A stretch of 64,000 nucleotides of DNA from Halogeometricum rufum (lineage in GTDB: Archaea > Halobacteriota > Halobacteria > Halobacteriales > Haloferacaceae): assembly GCF_900112175.1 (NCBI RefSeq), contig NZ_FOYT01000005.1, forward strand, positions 1-64,000. Direction: 5' to 3'. Positions within the stretch are counted from its first letter, which is position 1. Each line of letters starts with the position of its first letter. Under the pieces are notes generated by a model that searched no databases, was not told the origin of the DNA, and was given only the letters and a program-made list of their open reading frames with translations. A program made the translations under genes and the position numbers. Positions 56,613 through 64,000 of the stretch are shown in pieces.

Positions 56613-58619
56613 ATGGAGATACCCGACACGGACGAGGTCGTCCACGAACCGTCGCAGGAGTTCGTGGAGTCGACGAACGTCCACGCGTTCATGCAGGAGT
56701 ACGGCATCGACGACTACGACGAACTGATTCGGCGCACCTGCACCGACGTGGACGGGGTCGCCGAGTCGGGCGTGGACTGGTTCTGGGACGAACTCCCCGA
56801 CTACCTCGGCATCGACTTCTACTCTGACTACGACACCGTCCGCGACGACACGGACGGCCCGCAGTTCTCCGACTGGTACCCCGGCGGCACCATCAACGTC
56901 GCGCACAACGTCCTCGACAGGCACGCCGCCCCCGACGCGGCGGCGCGGAACGACGTGGCCCTCATCTGGGAGGGTGAACCCGGCGACGAGCGCAAGATAA
57001 CGTACCACGACCTGCACCGGGAGGCCAACCGCGTGGCGAACGTCTTGGAGTCGTACGGCATCGAGACGGGGGACACGGTGGGCCTCTACATGCCGATGAT
57101 TCCCGAGGTGGTGTCCATCCTCTACGGCTGTCTCAAAGTCGGCGCCATCGCCGTCCCCATCTTCTCGGGGTTCGGCGTGGACGCGACGGCGACGAGAATC
57201 GAGGATTCGGGCTGTTCGGTGCTGTTCACCGCCGACGGCTTCTATCGCCGCGGCGGCGAGGTGACGCTGAAGGACGGCGCTGACGCCGCCATCAAGCAGG
57301 CCGGGCAGGTCGAACACACCGTCGTCTACGACCGACTGGGCATCGCGGACAGACAGGACGAGTTCATCAAGTGGACCGGCCGCGACGACTGGTGGAGCGA
57401 GACGGTCGAGGAGGCCGACAGCCACTACGAGACGAAGGAACTCCCCTCCGCGCAGGAGTCGATGCTGCTCTACTCCTCGGGGACGACGGGCGAACCGAAG
57501 GGCATCGTCCACACGCACGCGGGCGTCCTGCTGCAGACGGCCAAGGAGATACACTTCGGCTTCGACCACAAGCCCTCGGACCGCTTCTTCTGGGTGTCCG
57601 ACATCGGGTGGATGATGGGGCCGTGGACGCTCATCGGCAACCACGCGTTCGGCGGCACCGTGTTCATGTACGAGGGCGCGCCGGACCACCCCGAACCCGA
57701 CCGGTTCTGGCAGATGATCGAACGGCACGGGCTCACCACCTTCGGCATCTCGCCGACGGCCATCAGAGCGCTCAGGAAGTACGGCGACAAGTGGTTGGAC
57801 GACTACGACCTGTCGTCGCTCCGCCTCCTCGGGTCGACGGGCGAACCGTGGGACCCCGAGTCGTGGATGTGGTTCTACGAGAACGTCGGCGGCGGCGACA
57901 CGCCCATCATGAACATCTCCGGCGGCACCGAGATATGCGGCTGCTTCCTCATGCCGATGCCGACCCAACCGCTGAAGCCGTGTTCGCTCGGGGGGCCGGG
58001 ACTGGGGATGAACGTCGACATCGTGGACGAGACGGGCGAGAGCATCGCCGACACGCACGAACGCGGCTTCCTCGTCGCCCGCGACTCCTGCCCGTCGACG
58101 ACGAAGAGCCTCTGGTCCGGCGACGAACGCTACCTCGAGGAGTACTGGTCGACGTTCGAGGACCCACCGCTGTGGGACCACGGCGACTGGGCGCAGAAGG
58201 ACGAAGACGGCTTCTGGTTCCTCCACGGGCGCGCCGACGACGCCCTGAACGTGGCCGGCCGGAAGGTCGGTCCCGCGGAGATAGAGAGCGTCCTCATCGA
58301 ACACGACGCCGTCAACCGGGCCGCCGTCGTCGGCGTCGACGACGAGACGACGGGCACCGCCGTCGTCGCCTACGTCGTCCTCGAAGACGGCGTCGAATCG
58401 AGCGAGGAGTTGCGCGAGGAACTGCGCGAGTTGGTCGGCGACGAACAGGGCAAGCCGTTCCGCCCGCGCGAACTCAAGTTCGTCTCGGAGTTCCCGAAGA
58501 CCCAGTCGGGCAAGATAATCCGCCGCGCCATCGCCGCCGTGCACCAGGGCGACGACCCCGGCGACCTCTCCAGCATCGAGAACCCCGACGCACTGGACGA
58601 GATACGCGAGGCGCGCTGA
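56613..58619 (+). CDS. acs: AMP-forming acetyl-CoA (acyl-CoA) synthetase
   Basis: A 668-residue ANL-superfamily enzyme activating acetate or another short-chain acid to the CoA ester via the adenylate. The P-loop motif is LLYSSGTTGEPKGIVHTH, the A5-type motif FGISPTAIRAL, WWTDG-like motifs are diverged, and the catalytic lysine near the end is in KTQSGKIIRR. The N-terminal part has the ACAS_N-like NVAHNVLDRH. It is divergent from the atoE-type transporter, so it probably activates the imported acid; propionate or butyrate are possible. Confidence 0.93.
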   Translation: MEIPDTDEVVHEPSQEFVESTNVHAFMQEYGIDDYDELIRRTCTDVDGVAESGVDWFWDELPDYLGIDFYSDYDTVRDDTDGPQFSDWYPGGTINVAHNVLDRHAAPDAAARNDVALIWEGEPGDERKITYHDLHREANRVANVLESYGIETGDTVGLYMPMIPEVVSILYGCLKVGAIAVPIFSGFGVDATATRIEDSGCSVLFTADGFYRRGGEVTLKDGADAAIKQAGQVEHTVVYDRLGIADRQDEFIKWTGRDDWWSETVEEADSHYETKELPSAQESMLLYSSGTTGEPKGIVHTHAGVLLQTAKEIHFGFDHKPSDRFFWVSDIGWMMGPWTLIGNHAFGGTVFMYEGAPDHPEPDRFWQMIERHGLTTFGISPTAIRALRKYGDKWLDDYDLSSLRLLGSTGEPWDPESWMWFYENVGGGDTPIMNISGGTEICGCFLMPMPTQPLKPCSLGGPGLGMNVDIVDETGESIADTHERGFLVARDSCPSTTKSLWSGDERYLEEYWSTFEDPPLWDHGDWAQKDEDGFWFLHGRADDALNVAGRKVGPAEIESVLIEHDAVNRAAVVGVDDETTGTAVVAYVVLEDGVESSEELREELRELVGDEQGKPFRPRELKFVSEFPKTQSGKIIRRAIAAVHQGDDPGDLSSIENPDALDEIREAR

Positions 58620-58637
58620 AAGGGGCGACGGCGCTCC

Positions 58638-58686
58638 GCGAAACGAGGCGAGAGCGCACGACGGCGGTTCGCGAAACGAGGCGAGA
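58638..58686. repeat. Direct repeat of 16 bases after acs
   Basis: GCGAAACGAGGCGAGA occurs at 58638-58653 and 58671-58686. It lies between the acs stop and the end of the convergent truncated-ligase gene. No function is evident. Confidence 0.6.
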
Positions 58687-58709
58687 CTCGGGGGGCGAAC
58701 GCCCGGTCC

Positions 58710-59447
58710 TCAGAGCACGTCCGCGACGGCGATAGACCGCGCTTCGGGACCCGTCCCGACGCTCACGTCGCCGACCGTCCCCGCGTCGGGGAACACGACC
58801 ACCGCGCCGGCCAGAATCGGCGCGAGGAGGCCGGCGGCGACGACGCCCGGTCGGTCGAACGAGTCGCGGACGACCACCGCGTCGCCGGGGGCGACGTCGC
58901 ACCCTTCGACGACGGCGACGGCCGCGTCGAGGAGGTCCGCGTGGGCGTACGTCCGTCCGTCGGCCCGGAGGACGGCGTCCGACGGCGACACCTCCGACGG
59001 GTGGACCGCGGGGTTCTCGCTCCACACCTCCTTCTCCCAGTGCGTCGTCTCCGGTCGGTCCGGCGCGCCGCCGTAGACGGCGAGTTTGTGTCCCGGCGGG
59101 AGGTCGAACTCGGCCTCGCGTTCGACGCCGACCACCGTCGCCCGCGGGGGCGACGACGCGTCCGCGCCGAAGGCGGTGACGGCCCCCAACTGCGCCGCGC
59201 CGTAGAACGTGAGGACGGGTTCCGGGAGGAAGTCGGGGGCGACGGCGACCCCGTCGCCGGCGCGGACGCCGAGGTAGCGGAGGACGTTCCCCGCCTTGTA
59301 CGTCGTCGTCACGAAGTCGTAGTAACTGTACGAACGGCCGGAGGCGTCGTCGCGGAGGGCCGGCGCGCCGGTCCGGCGGTCCCGGGCGACCAGGTCGCCG
59401 ACGACCCTCGCGTCGGCCACTCGCTGCGGCGGTGCGTCGGAGGTCAC
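58710..59447 (-). CDS. Truncated ANL-superfamily (acyl-CoA synthetase-like) protein
   Basis: A 245-residue protein resembling only the N-terminal part of acyl-CoA synthetases (YSYYDFVTTTYKAGNVLRYLGV, then VAPDFLPEPVLTFYGAAQLGAV). There is no SSGTTG P-loop, no adenylation motif and no catalytic lysine, so it cannot activate acids in the usual way. It is about 40 percent of a full enzyme yet is an intact, acidic, well-formed frame, so it may be a stable domain with a regulatory role. The start is GTG at 59447. It is convergent with the full-length synthetase gene. Confidence 0.7.
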   Translation of the reverse strand: MTSDAPPQRVADARVVGDLVARDRRTGAPALRDDASGRSYSYYDFVTTTYKAGNVLRYLGVRAGDGVAVAPDFLPEPVLTFYGAAQLGAVTAFGADASSPPRATVVGVEREAEFDLPPGHKLAVYGGAPDRPETTHWEKEVWSENPAVHPSEVSPSDAVLRADGRTYAHADLLDAAVAVVEGCDVAPGDAVVVRDSFDRPGVVAAGLLAPILAGAVVVFPDAGTVGDVSVGTGPEARSIAVADVL

Positions 59448-59600
59448 GTCCGCAGAGAGGGCGGCGACCGGCAAAGGTCCGTCGTCCCGCCGCGGCGGTC
59501 CGATTCGGCCGGAACTATCGAACGGACTACGTGTCCCGGTCGGCGCGCGGGGTGCCGATATACTCGGCGAATTGACAATCTCCTTCGAGCGTAAAATGAC

Positions 59601-59610
59601 ATAATAGGAA
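59601..59610 (+). promoter_or_regulatory. TATA-like box of the alcohol dehydrogenase gene
   Basis: ATAATAGGAA, about 31-46 bases before the two nearby ATG codons (59641, 59647). It argues against the GTG at 59626 as the start. Confidence 0.45.
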
Positions 59611-59646
59611 TAGCTCCCCAGTATCGTGTGGTGGCATGACATGTCA

Positions 59647-60810
59647 ATGAGAGCCGTGGTCTATCAGGGACCGAAGGACGTAGCGATAGAGGAAGTCGAC
59701 GAACCGGAGATAGAACACCCGAACGATGTCCTCATCGACATCACGACGACGGCCATCTGCGGGTCGGACCTCCACATGTACGAGGGTCGGACCGCCGCGG
59801 AACCGGGCATCGTCTTCGGGCACGAGAACATGGGTATCGTGACCGACGTCGGCGACGGGGTGGACACGCTGAAGGAGGGGGACCGCGTGGTCGCGCCGTT
59901 CAACGTCGCCTGCGGCTTCTGTGAGAACTGCGAGGACGGCTACACCGGCTTCTGTACGAACGTCAATCCGGGCTTCGCCGGCGGCGCGTACGGCTACGTC
60001 GCGATGGGCCCGTACAAGGGCGGACAGGCGGAGAAACTCCGCATCCCGTACGCCGACTTCAACGCGCTGAAACTGCCGGAGGGCGACGAACACGAGGACT
60101 CGTTCTCCCTCCTGGCGGACATCTTCCCGACCGGGTGGCACGGAACCGAACTCGCCGGTCTGGAACCGGGCGAGTCCATCGCCGTCTACGGGGCGGGACC
60201 GGTGGGTCTGATGGCGGCCTACAGCGCCAAGATAAAGGGCGCCGCCGAAATCTACGTCGTCGACCGGGTGCCGAGTCGCCTCGAACTCGCCGAGAAGCAC
60301 TGCGACGCGACGGCCATCAACTTCGAGGACGGCGACCCCGTCGAGCAGATAATCGACGCTCACGGCGACGAAGTCGACAGAGGCGTCGACGCCGTCGGCT
60401 ATCAGGCCATCGACCCCGAGAAGGTGCGTGACTCCGACGAACCGTACGACCCGGCCAAGGAGAACCCGGCCGTCGTCCTCAACCAACTCATCAAGACCGT
60501 CAGGCCGACGGGCCAACTGGGCATCCCCGGCCTGTACGTCCCCTCTGACCCCGGCGCGCCCGACGAGATGGCCGCGCAGGGTCGCCTCGGCATCGACTTC
60601 GGGAAACTGTTCGAGAAGGGACAGCGTCTCGGAACCGGTCAGTGCAACGTCAAGCAGTACAACCGGGAACTCCGCGACCTCATCATCCAGGGTCGCGCGG
60701 ACCCGAGTTGGGTCGTCTCACACCGCGTCGGCCTCGACGAGGCACCCGAGATGTACGAGGCGTTCGACAAGCGCGAAGAGGGCGTCACGAAGGTACTCCT
60801 CGAACCGTAG
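59647..60810 (+). CDS. Zinc-dependent alcohol/formaldehyde dehydrogenase
   Basis: A 387-residue medium-chain dehydrogenase, closest to glutathione-independent formaldehyde dehydrogenase types. Catalytic zinc ligands are in CGSDLHMYEG and FGHENMG. The structural zinc is held by the four cysteines of CGFCENCEDGYTGFC. NAD binding is at VYGAGPVGLMAAYSA. A long insertion follows, including DPEKVRDSDEPYDPAKENP, as in PFDH-like enzymes. The substrate may be formaldehyde or another alcohol. Two ATGs (59641, 59647) are possible; MRAVVYQGP is preferred as the family start. Confidence 0.92.
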   Translation: MRAVVYQGPKDVAIEEVDEPEIEHPNDVLIDITTTAICGSDLHMYEGRTAAEPGIVFGHENMGIVTDVGDGVDTLKEGDRVVAPFNVACGFCENCEDGYTGFCTNVNPGFAGGAYGYVAMGPYKGGQAEKLRIPYADFNALKLPEGDEHEDSFSLLADIFPTGWHGTELAGLEPGESIAVYGAGPVGLMAAYSAKIKGAAEIYVVDRVPSRLELAEKHCDATAINFEDGDPVEQIIDAHGDEVDRGVDAVGYQAIDPEKVRDSDEPYDPAKENPAVVLNQLIKTVRPTGQLGIPGLYVPSDPGAPDEMAAQGRLGIDFGKLFEKGQRLGTGQCNVKQYNRELRDLIIQGRADPSWVVSHRVGLDEAPEMYEAFDKREEGVTKVLLEP

Positions 60811-60839
60811 CGTCGTCCGCGTCAGCGTCCGCACCCGCG

Positions 60840-60846
60840 ATTTTTT
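60840..60846 (+). terminator. Oligo-T terminator after the dehydrogenase gene
   Basis: ATTTTTT lies 30 bases after the stop at 60810 in GC-rich sequence, typical for archaeal termination. It also ends transcription before the convergent small gene. Confidence 0.5.
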
Positions 60847-60855
60847 CGCTCGGTC

Positions 60856-61011
60856 TCAGGCCCGCACCCACGCCTTCGGGTGGTCGTCGCGCAGGTGGTC
60901 GTGGTACATCTCGACCATCTCCGGATACGTCGTCGTGAGGGCGTGCCACTCGCAGTGGTCGCACTTGCCTCTCACGACTGCACGGTAGCCTGACAGCATC
61001 TGTTCGGTCAT
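60856..61011 (-). CDS. Small zinc-finger-like protein
   Basis: A 51-residue protein, MTEQMLSGYRAVVRGKCDHC onward, with CDHCEW followed by HDHLRDDHP, giving a Cys2-His2-type spacing that probably binds zinc. Similar short proteins are common in haloarchaea, function unknown. The start at 61011 is supported by the TATA-like box AAACTATATC (61035-61044, minus strand) 28 bases upstream. The frame extends further upstream but without a promoter in place. A His-rich CobW-type GTPase is the next large gene. Confidence 0.75.
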   Translation of the reverse strand: MTEQMLSGYRAVVRGKCDHCEWHALTTTYPEMVEMYHDHLRDDHPKAWVRA

Positions 61012-61034
61012 CACCTGCAACAAATCGCAGTCGG

Positions 61035-61044
61035 TGATATAGTT
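61035..61044 (-). promoter_or_regulatory. TATA box of the small zinc-finger gene
   Basis: AAACTATATC on the minus strand, centred 28 bases before the ATG at 61011. It decides the start against the longer frame and implies a leaderless mRNA. Confidence 0.6.
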
Positions 61045-61130
61045 TTGGGTGAGAATGTCAGCCGTGAGAACTGATGCCGCGGGTGTCGGGGGCAATAGCC
61101 ATGTTCGTTCGGTGAGAAGACGGGTCCAAC

Positions 61131-61298
61131 ATGTGTCTCTACTGCATGATGGACGAGGGTTGGTCGCGCCTCCTGGAGTACGACGACGTCTACCAGTCGG
61201 CGCAGGCGGCCGCCGCCGAGAGGGAGTCGAACTACGGCTTCGAGGAGGAGTGGGACGAACTCCGAGAGCAGGTCACGCCGTCGGGAACGGGTCGCTGA
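61131..61298 (+). CDS. Short CxxC protein of 55 residues
   Basis: It begins MCLYCMMDEGWSRLLEYDD and ends EQVTPSGTGR. The CLYC pair at 2-5 and the acidic, Glu/Asp-rich remainder with few rare codons look like a real haloarchaeal protein. It lies divergent from the small zinc-finger gene and overlaps the 3' end of the convergent CobW-type gene by 26 bases. No function is recognised; a metal or redox role is guessed from the cysteines. Chance openness in GC-rich DNA is the main alternative, so confidence is moderate. Confidence 0.5.
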   Translation: MCLYCMMDEGWSRLLEYDDVYQSAQAAAAERESNYGFEEEWDELREQVTPSGTGR

Positions 61299-62412
61299 AC
61301 GCCGCCGCGTCGGTCTCTTCTGTCGCCTCCTCGTCGGTCAGGAGACAGCCGTCCAGTTGCTCGCGAATCGCCGCCTCGTCTAACTCGGTGCCGATGAAGA
61401 CGAGTCTGGTCGCCGGGTCGTCCTCGGCCCGCCACTCGCCGATGGGGCCCGCCGTGACCGACGGACCGGCGCGGTTCAGTCCCATCACCGTCTCCGGGCG
61501 CGTGGCGAGGAGGAAGAAGCCCTTCGCGCGGTAGACGCCGGACGGCCACTCGTCTATCCACGCGTCGAACCGTTCGGGGTGGAACGGACGGGTCGTCTCG
61601 TAGCAGAACGAGGAGACGCCGTGACTCTCGCCGTCGGCGTGGTCGTGGTCCGCGTGGTCTCCGCCGGTGTGGTCGTCGTGGTCACCGTCGGCGTGGTCGT
61701 GGCGCTCCGCGAGATGTCGTTTCCACCCGGCGGAGCGTCTGACGGCGTCGAAGTCGAACAGGCCGGTGTCCAGCACCGTCTCCGGGGAGACGTCGGCGTG
61801 CGTCGTCCGGTGCAGTTCCGCCCGCGGTTGGAGTTCCCGGACCACGTCTTCGACGTCGTCGAGGGCGTCGTCGGGGACTAGGTCGCACTTGTTCAACAGG
61901 AGGACGTCGCAGAACTCCACCTGGTCCACGAGGACCTGCGCGAGTTCGCGGCCGCCGGCGTCGCTGGCGTCCGGGCGGTTCGTCTCCGGGTCGAACTCCT
62001 TCCAGAAGCCGTACGCGTCGAGGACCGACACCAGCGTGTCGAGGCGGTACCGGTCGCTCACCCGGTCTTCCTCCAGAAACGTCTTCGCCACGGGGTACGG
62101 TTCGCTGATGCCCGACGCCTCCACGAGGAGGCAGTCGAACTCGCGGTCGTCCGCGAGGCGGACCACCTCGTCGGCCAAATCGTCGTTCAGCCGACAGCAG
62201 ATACAGCCGTTCGTCAGGTCGACCACGTCGCCGTCGGCGTCGCCGGCGACCAACTGAGCGTCCACGTTGACCTCGCCCATGTCGTTGACGAGGACGGCCA
62301 CCTCGTAGCCGGCTTCGTTCCGCAGGACGCGGTTCACGAGCGTCGTCTTCCCCGCGCCGAGCGTTCCGCTGACGAGTGTCACGGGAGTTCGGTCGTCGCT
62401 ACCGGCGGTCAT
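61273..62412 (-). CDS. CobW/COG0523-family GTPase (metal chaperone-like)
   Basis: A 379-residue G3E GTPase. The P-loop is GTLGAGKTTL (16-25). The metal-binding NGCICC motif is at about 68-73, and NKCD appears as LLNKCDLVPDD. The linker at about 230-262 has eight His in 27 residues alternating with Asp and Gly (HDHADGDHDDH), a zinc or nickel-binding stretch. The C-terminal CobW_C domain ends the protein. Its role is probably delivering zinc to an apo-enzyme in metal shortage; cobalamin synthesis is less likely, with no cob genes around. Confidence 0.92.
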   Translation of the reverse strand: MTAGSDDRTPVTLVSGTLGAGKTTLVNRVLRNEAGYEVAVLVNDMGEVNVDAQLVAGDADGDVVDLTNGCICCRLNDDLADEVVRLADDREFDCLLVEASGISEPYPVAKTFLEEDRVSDRYRLDTLVSVLDAYGFWKEFDPETNRPDASDAGGRELAQVLVDQVEFCDVLLLNKCDLVPDDALDDVEDVVRELQPRAELHRTTHADVSPETVLDTGLFDFDAVRRSAGWKRHLAERHDHADGDHDDHTGGDHADHDHADGESHGVSSFCYETTRPFHPERFDAWIDEWPSGVYRAKGFFLLATRPETVMGLNRAGPSVTAGPIGEWRAEDDPATRLVFIGTELDEAAIREQLDGCLLTDEEATEETDAAAFSDPFPTA

Positions 62413-62556
62413 CAGCGCACGTTGGGAGAGGAGCGAAATAACGTTCGGGAGCCGTCGGATTCGAAGAACCGACCGGGAGCGACGGCGTCGCGAGCGACGA
62501 CGCCCGACGCGTCGCCGACTCGCGGCCGCACCGCGGGCGGCCTCTCGGGAGTCGGT

Positions 62557-62877
62557 CTACGGCGCGCCGACCACGACGAGCCAGCTCTCTTCGGAGCCGT
62601 TTCGAAGCTGTCTCGTGGCGTCGGGCGAGACGCGCACGGCGTCGCCCTCGCTCAGTTCCACCTCGTCGTCGTCGACGACCAGCGTCGCGTGACCGCGCGT
62701 GAGGTAGTACACCTCTTCGTGACCCTCGTCCGCGTGGTCGTGTTCCATACCGACCCAGTCCGGTTCGGCCTCCACGAGGGTGAACCCGAGGTTCTCGGCG
62801 TCGAGTTCGTCGCGCATGAAGTGCATCGCGTCGCTCTTGGCCTCCACGTCCCCGTAGTTCGCTCTCGTGTAGGACAT
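62557..62877 (-). CDS. Cupin-domain protein
   Basis: A 106-residue single-domain cupin. Metal ligands are visible in MEHDHADEGHEEVYYLTRG (His-rich motif 1); motif 2 is weaker (LSEGDAVRVSP). The function is unknown; small cupins often bind metal or sugars. The start MSYTRANYGDVE at 62877 is preferred to one 11 codons upstream. It is a separate unit 144 bases from the CobW-type gene. Confidence 0.88.
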   Translation of the reverse strand: MSYTRANYGDVEAKSDAMHFMRDELDAENLGFTLVEAEPDWVGMEHDHADEGHEEVYYLTRGHATLVVDDDEVELSEGDAVRVSPDATRQLRNGSEESWLVVVGAP

Positions 62878-62998
62878 ACGTGCGGTGGTACGAGTGGCGG
62901 CCATTTGCAACTACTGGCACCGCCACGATAGGTGACCGGTCGACGCGAGAGAGTGTCGCGGACGGCGAGAAACGCGAACGGCGAGCGAGGTGCGGTGA

Positions 62999-64000
62999 TT
63001 ACAGCGAGTTCTTTATCTTCTCGAAGAAGCCCTCTTTGACGTTCACTTCCTCGCCGCCGGCCTCCGCGAACGCTTCGAGCGCCTCGCGCTGTTCGCTGTT
63101 CAGGTTCTCCGGCGTCACGACCTGGACCTGCACGTGCAAGTCGCCGCTCCCGCGCCCGCGCAGGTGCGGCATCCCCTCGTCGCGGATGCGGAACGACTCG
63201 CCGCTCTGCGTCCCCTTCGGCACCTCCAGTTCCGTCGTCCCGGTGACGGTGGGCACCTCCACCGTCGCGCCGAAGACGGCCTGCGGGAAGGAGATGGCGA
63301 GGCGGTGGTACAGGTCGTCGCCGTCGCGTTCGAAGTCGTCGTGCTCGCTGATGGACACCTCGATGAGCAGGTCGCCGTTCGGGCCGCCGTTCTCGCCGGG
63401 CGCGCCCTCGCCCTCCATCCGGAGGGTCTGCCCGTCGCGGATGCCCGCGGGGATGGTGACGGTCAGCGTCGCCTCCTCGCGGACGACGCCGTCGCCGTCG
63501 CACCGCGAACAGGTCTCGCTGTACGTCTGCCCCTCGCCGCCACACCGGCGACAGGTCTGCGTCTGCTGGACGCGGCCGAGGGGCGTGTCGCGGACGGTGG
63601 TGGTCTGCCCCTGTCCGTTACACTGCGGGCAGGTGTTCACCTCGGCGTCGTCGGGGTGGCCATCGCCGTCGCACTCGGGGCAGCGTTCGGGCCGGGTGAC
63701 GGAGAACTGCTTCTCGACGCCCTCGTACGCCTCTTCGAGGTCCAGACTCACGCGGGTGCGGAGGTTCTGGCCCTGCCGCGGGCGGTTGCGCTGTTGGCCC
63801 TGCCCGCCCATGCCGCCCCCGCCGCCGAAGAACTGGTTGAAGATGTCCTCGAAGGGGTTGCCCTGCCCGCCGCCGGCACCGCCGAACGGGTTGCCCTGTC
63901 CCCCCATCCCGCCGGCGCCGCCGCCGACGCCGCCGCGCTTCTCGGCCTGTTCGAACCGCTCGTGGCCCATCTGGTCGTACTGCCGGCGCGTCTGTTCGTC
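62999..64000 (-). CDS. dnaJ: Chaperone DnaJ, partial (5' end beyond window)
   Basis: Hsp40 co-chaperone that presents unfolded protein to DnaK and stimulates its ATPase. 333 residues are visible; the J-domain, except its last residues (RRQYDQMGHERF), is outside the window. The Gly/Phe-rich part is long and Gly-rich. The zinc centre has all four CxxCxGxG repeats: CPECDGDG, CPQCNGQG, CRRCGGEG and CSRCDGDG. C-terminal substrate-binding domains follow, ending FFEKIKNSL. The dnaK and grpE genes are probably upstream, as is common, but are not visible. Confidence 0.97.
   Translation of the reverse strand, partial: DEQTRRQYDQMGHERFEQAEKRGGVGGGAGGMGGQGNPFGGAGGGQGNPFEDIFNQFFGGGGGMGGQGQQRNRPRQGQNLRTRVSLDLEEAYEGVEKQFSVTRPERCPECDGDGHPDDAEVNTCPQCNGQGQTTTVRDTPLGRVQQTQTCRRCGGEGQTYSETCSRCDGDGVVREEATLTVTIPAGIRDGQTLRMEGEGAPGENGGPNGDLLIEVSISEHDDFERDGDDLYHRLAISFPQAVFGATVEVPTVTGTTELEVPKGTQSGESFRIRDEGMPHLRGRGSGDLHVQVQVVTPENLNSEQREALEAFAEAGGEEVNVKEGFFEKIKNSL

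Overview
The window is chromosomal DNA from a halophilic archaeon of class Halobacteria. The genome is GC-rich. The predicted proteins are acidic, with many Asp/Glu and few Lys. Most genes have an archaeal TATA-like box 24-32 bases before an ATG or GTG, which implies leaderless or very short-leader transcripts. The gene content (archaeal topoisomerase VI beside DNA gyrase, proteasome beta subunit, UPF0212, DUF151, an archaeal-type IleRS, an ATP-dependent DNA ligase) and the glycerol/dihydroxyacetone genes resemble the Haloferax/Halogeometricum side of the class. Species cannot be named from this sequence alone. No rRNA, tRNA, CRISPR array, insertion sequence or prophage was recognised.

Layout. 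1-4.2 kb: the end of glycerol kinase plus a membrane partner, convergent with a PTS-dependent dihydroxyacetone kinase operon (dhaK-dhaL-dhaM). 4.2-11.8 kb: ileS, a lipoprotein, a Tat-exported beta-helix protein, a haloarchaeal hypothetical, a DUF151 nuclease-like protein, a membrane-anchored HTH protein and a CBS protein. 11.8-16.4 kb: glycerate 2-kinase and a TraB-like protein facing away from each other across 51 bases, an M50 protease, a decayed HTH gene and a small membrane protein. 16.8-25.1 kb: purM, a cytochrome P450, an XRE-CBS regulator with a dyad at its own promoter, UPF0212, a 61-residue membrane protein, psmB, a GCS2-type ligase and ligA.

25.2-31.6 kb holds the most interesting part: two paralogous TIM-barrel isomerase/epimerases, a UbiA-type prenyltransferase and a TatD-like hydrolase in one tight operon, divergent from inositol-phosphate synthase plus a nucleotide pyrophosphatase/alkaline phosphatase family protein. 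This is the gene set of the bacterial ebo (EboB/C/E/F) and Streptomyces SCO3242-type clusters, here in an archaeon with inositol-phosphate synthase in place of the usual sugar-phosphate cyclase. The likely theme is synthesis or membrane transfer of a prenyl-linked cyclitol. That is inference.

31.7-41.6 kb: a metallo-beta-lactamase-fold protein, an alpha/beta hydrolase, then top6B-top6A divergent from gyrB-gyrA, the topoisomerase island typical of haloarchaea. 41.7-48.8 kb: arginase, two divergent DUF389 membrane proteins, a nucleotide-sugar epimerase, a winged-helix regulator and a type II NADH dehydrogenase-like protein. 49-54.4 kb: cytidine deaminase with uridine phosphorylase (pyrimidine salvage), a zinc/manganese ABC importer with a dyad at its promoter, and two small membrane proteins. 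54.4-61 kb: a GNAT acetyltransferase, a short-chain fatty acid transporter divergent from an AMP-forming acyl-CoA synthetase, a truncated ligase-like protein and a zinc alcohol dehydrogenase. 60.8-64 kb: two small Cys-containing proteins, a His-rich CobW-type GTPase, a cupin and the 3' part of dnaJ, which runs off the window.
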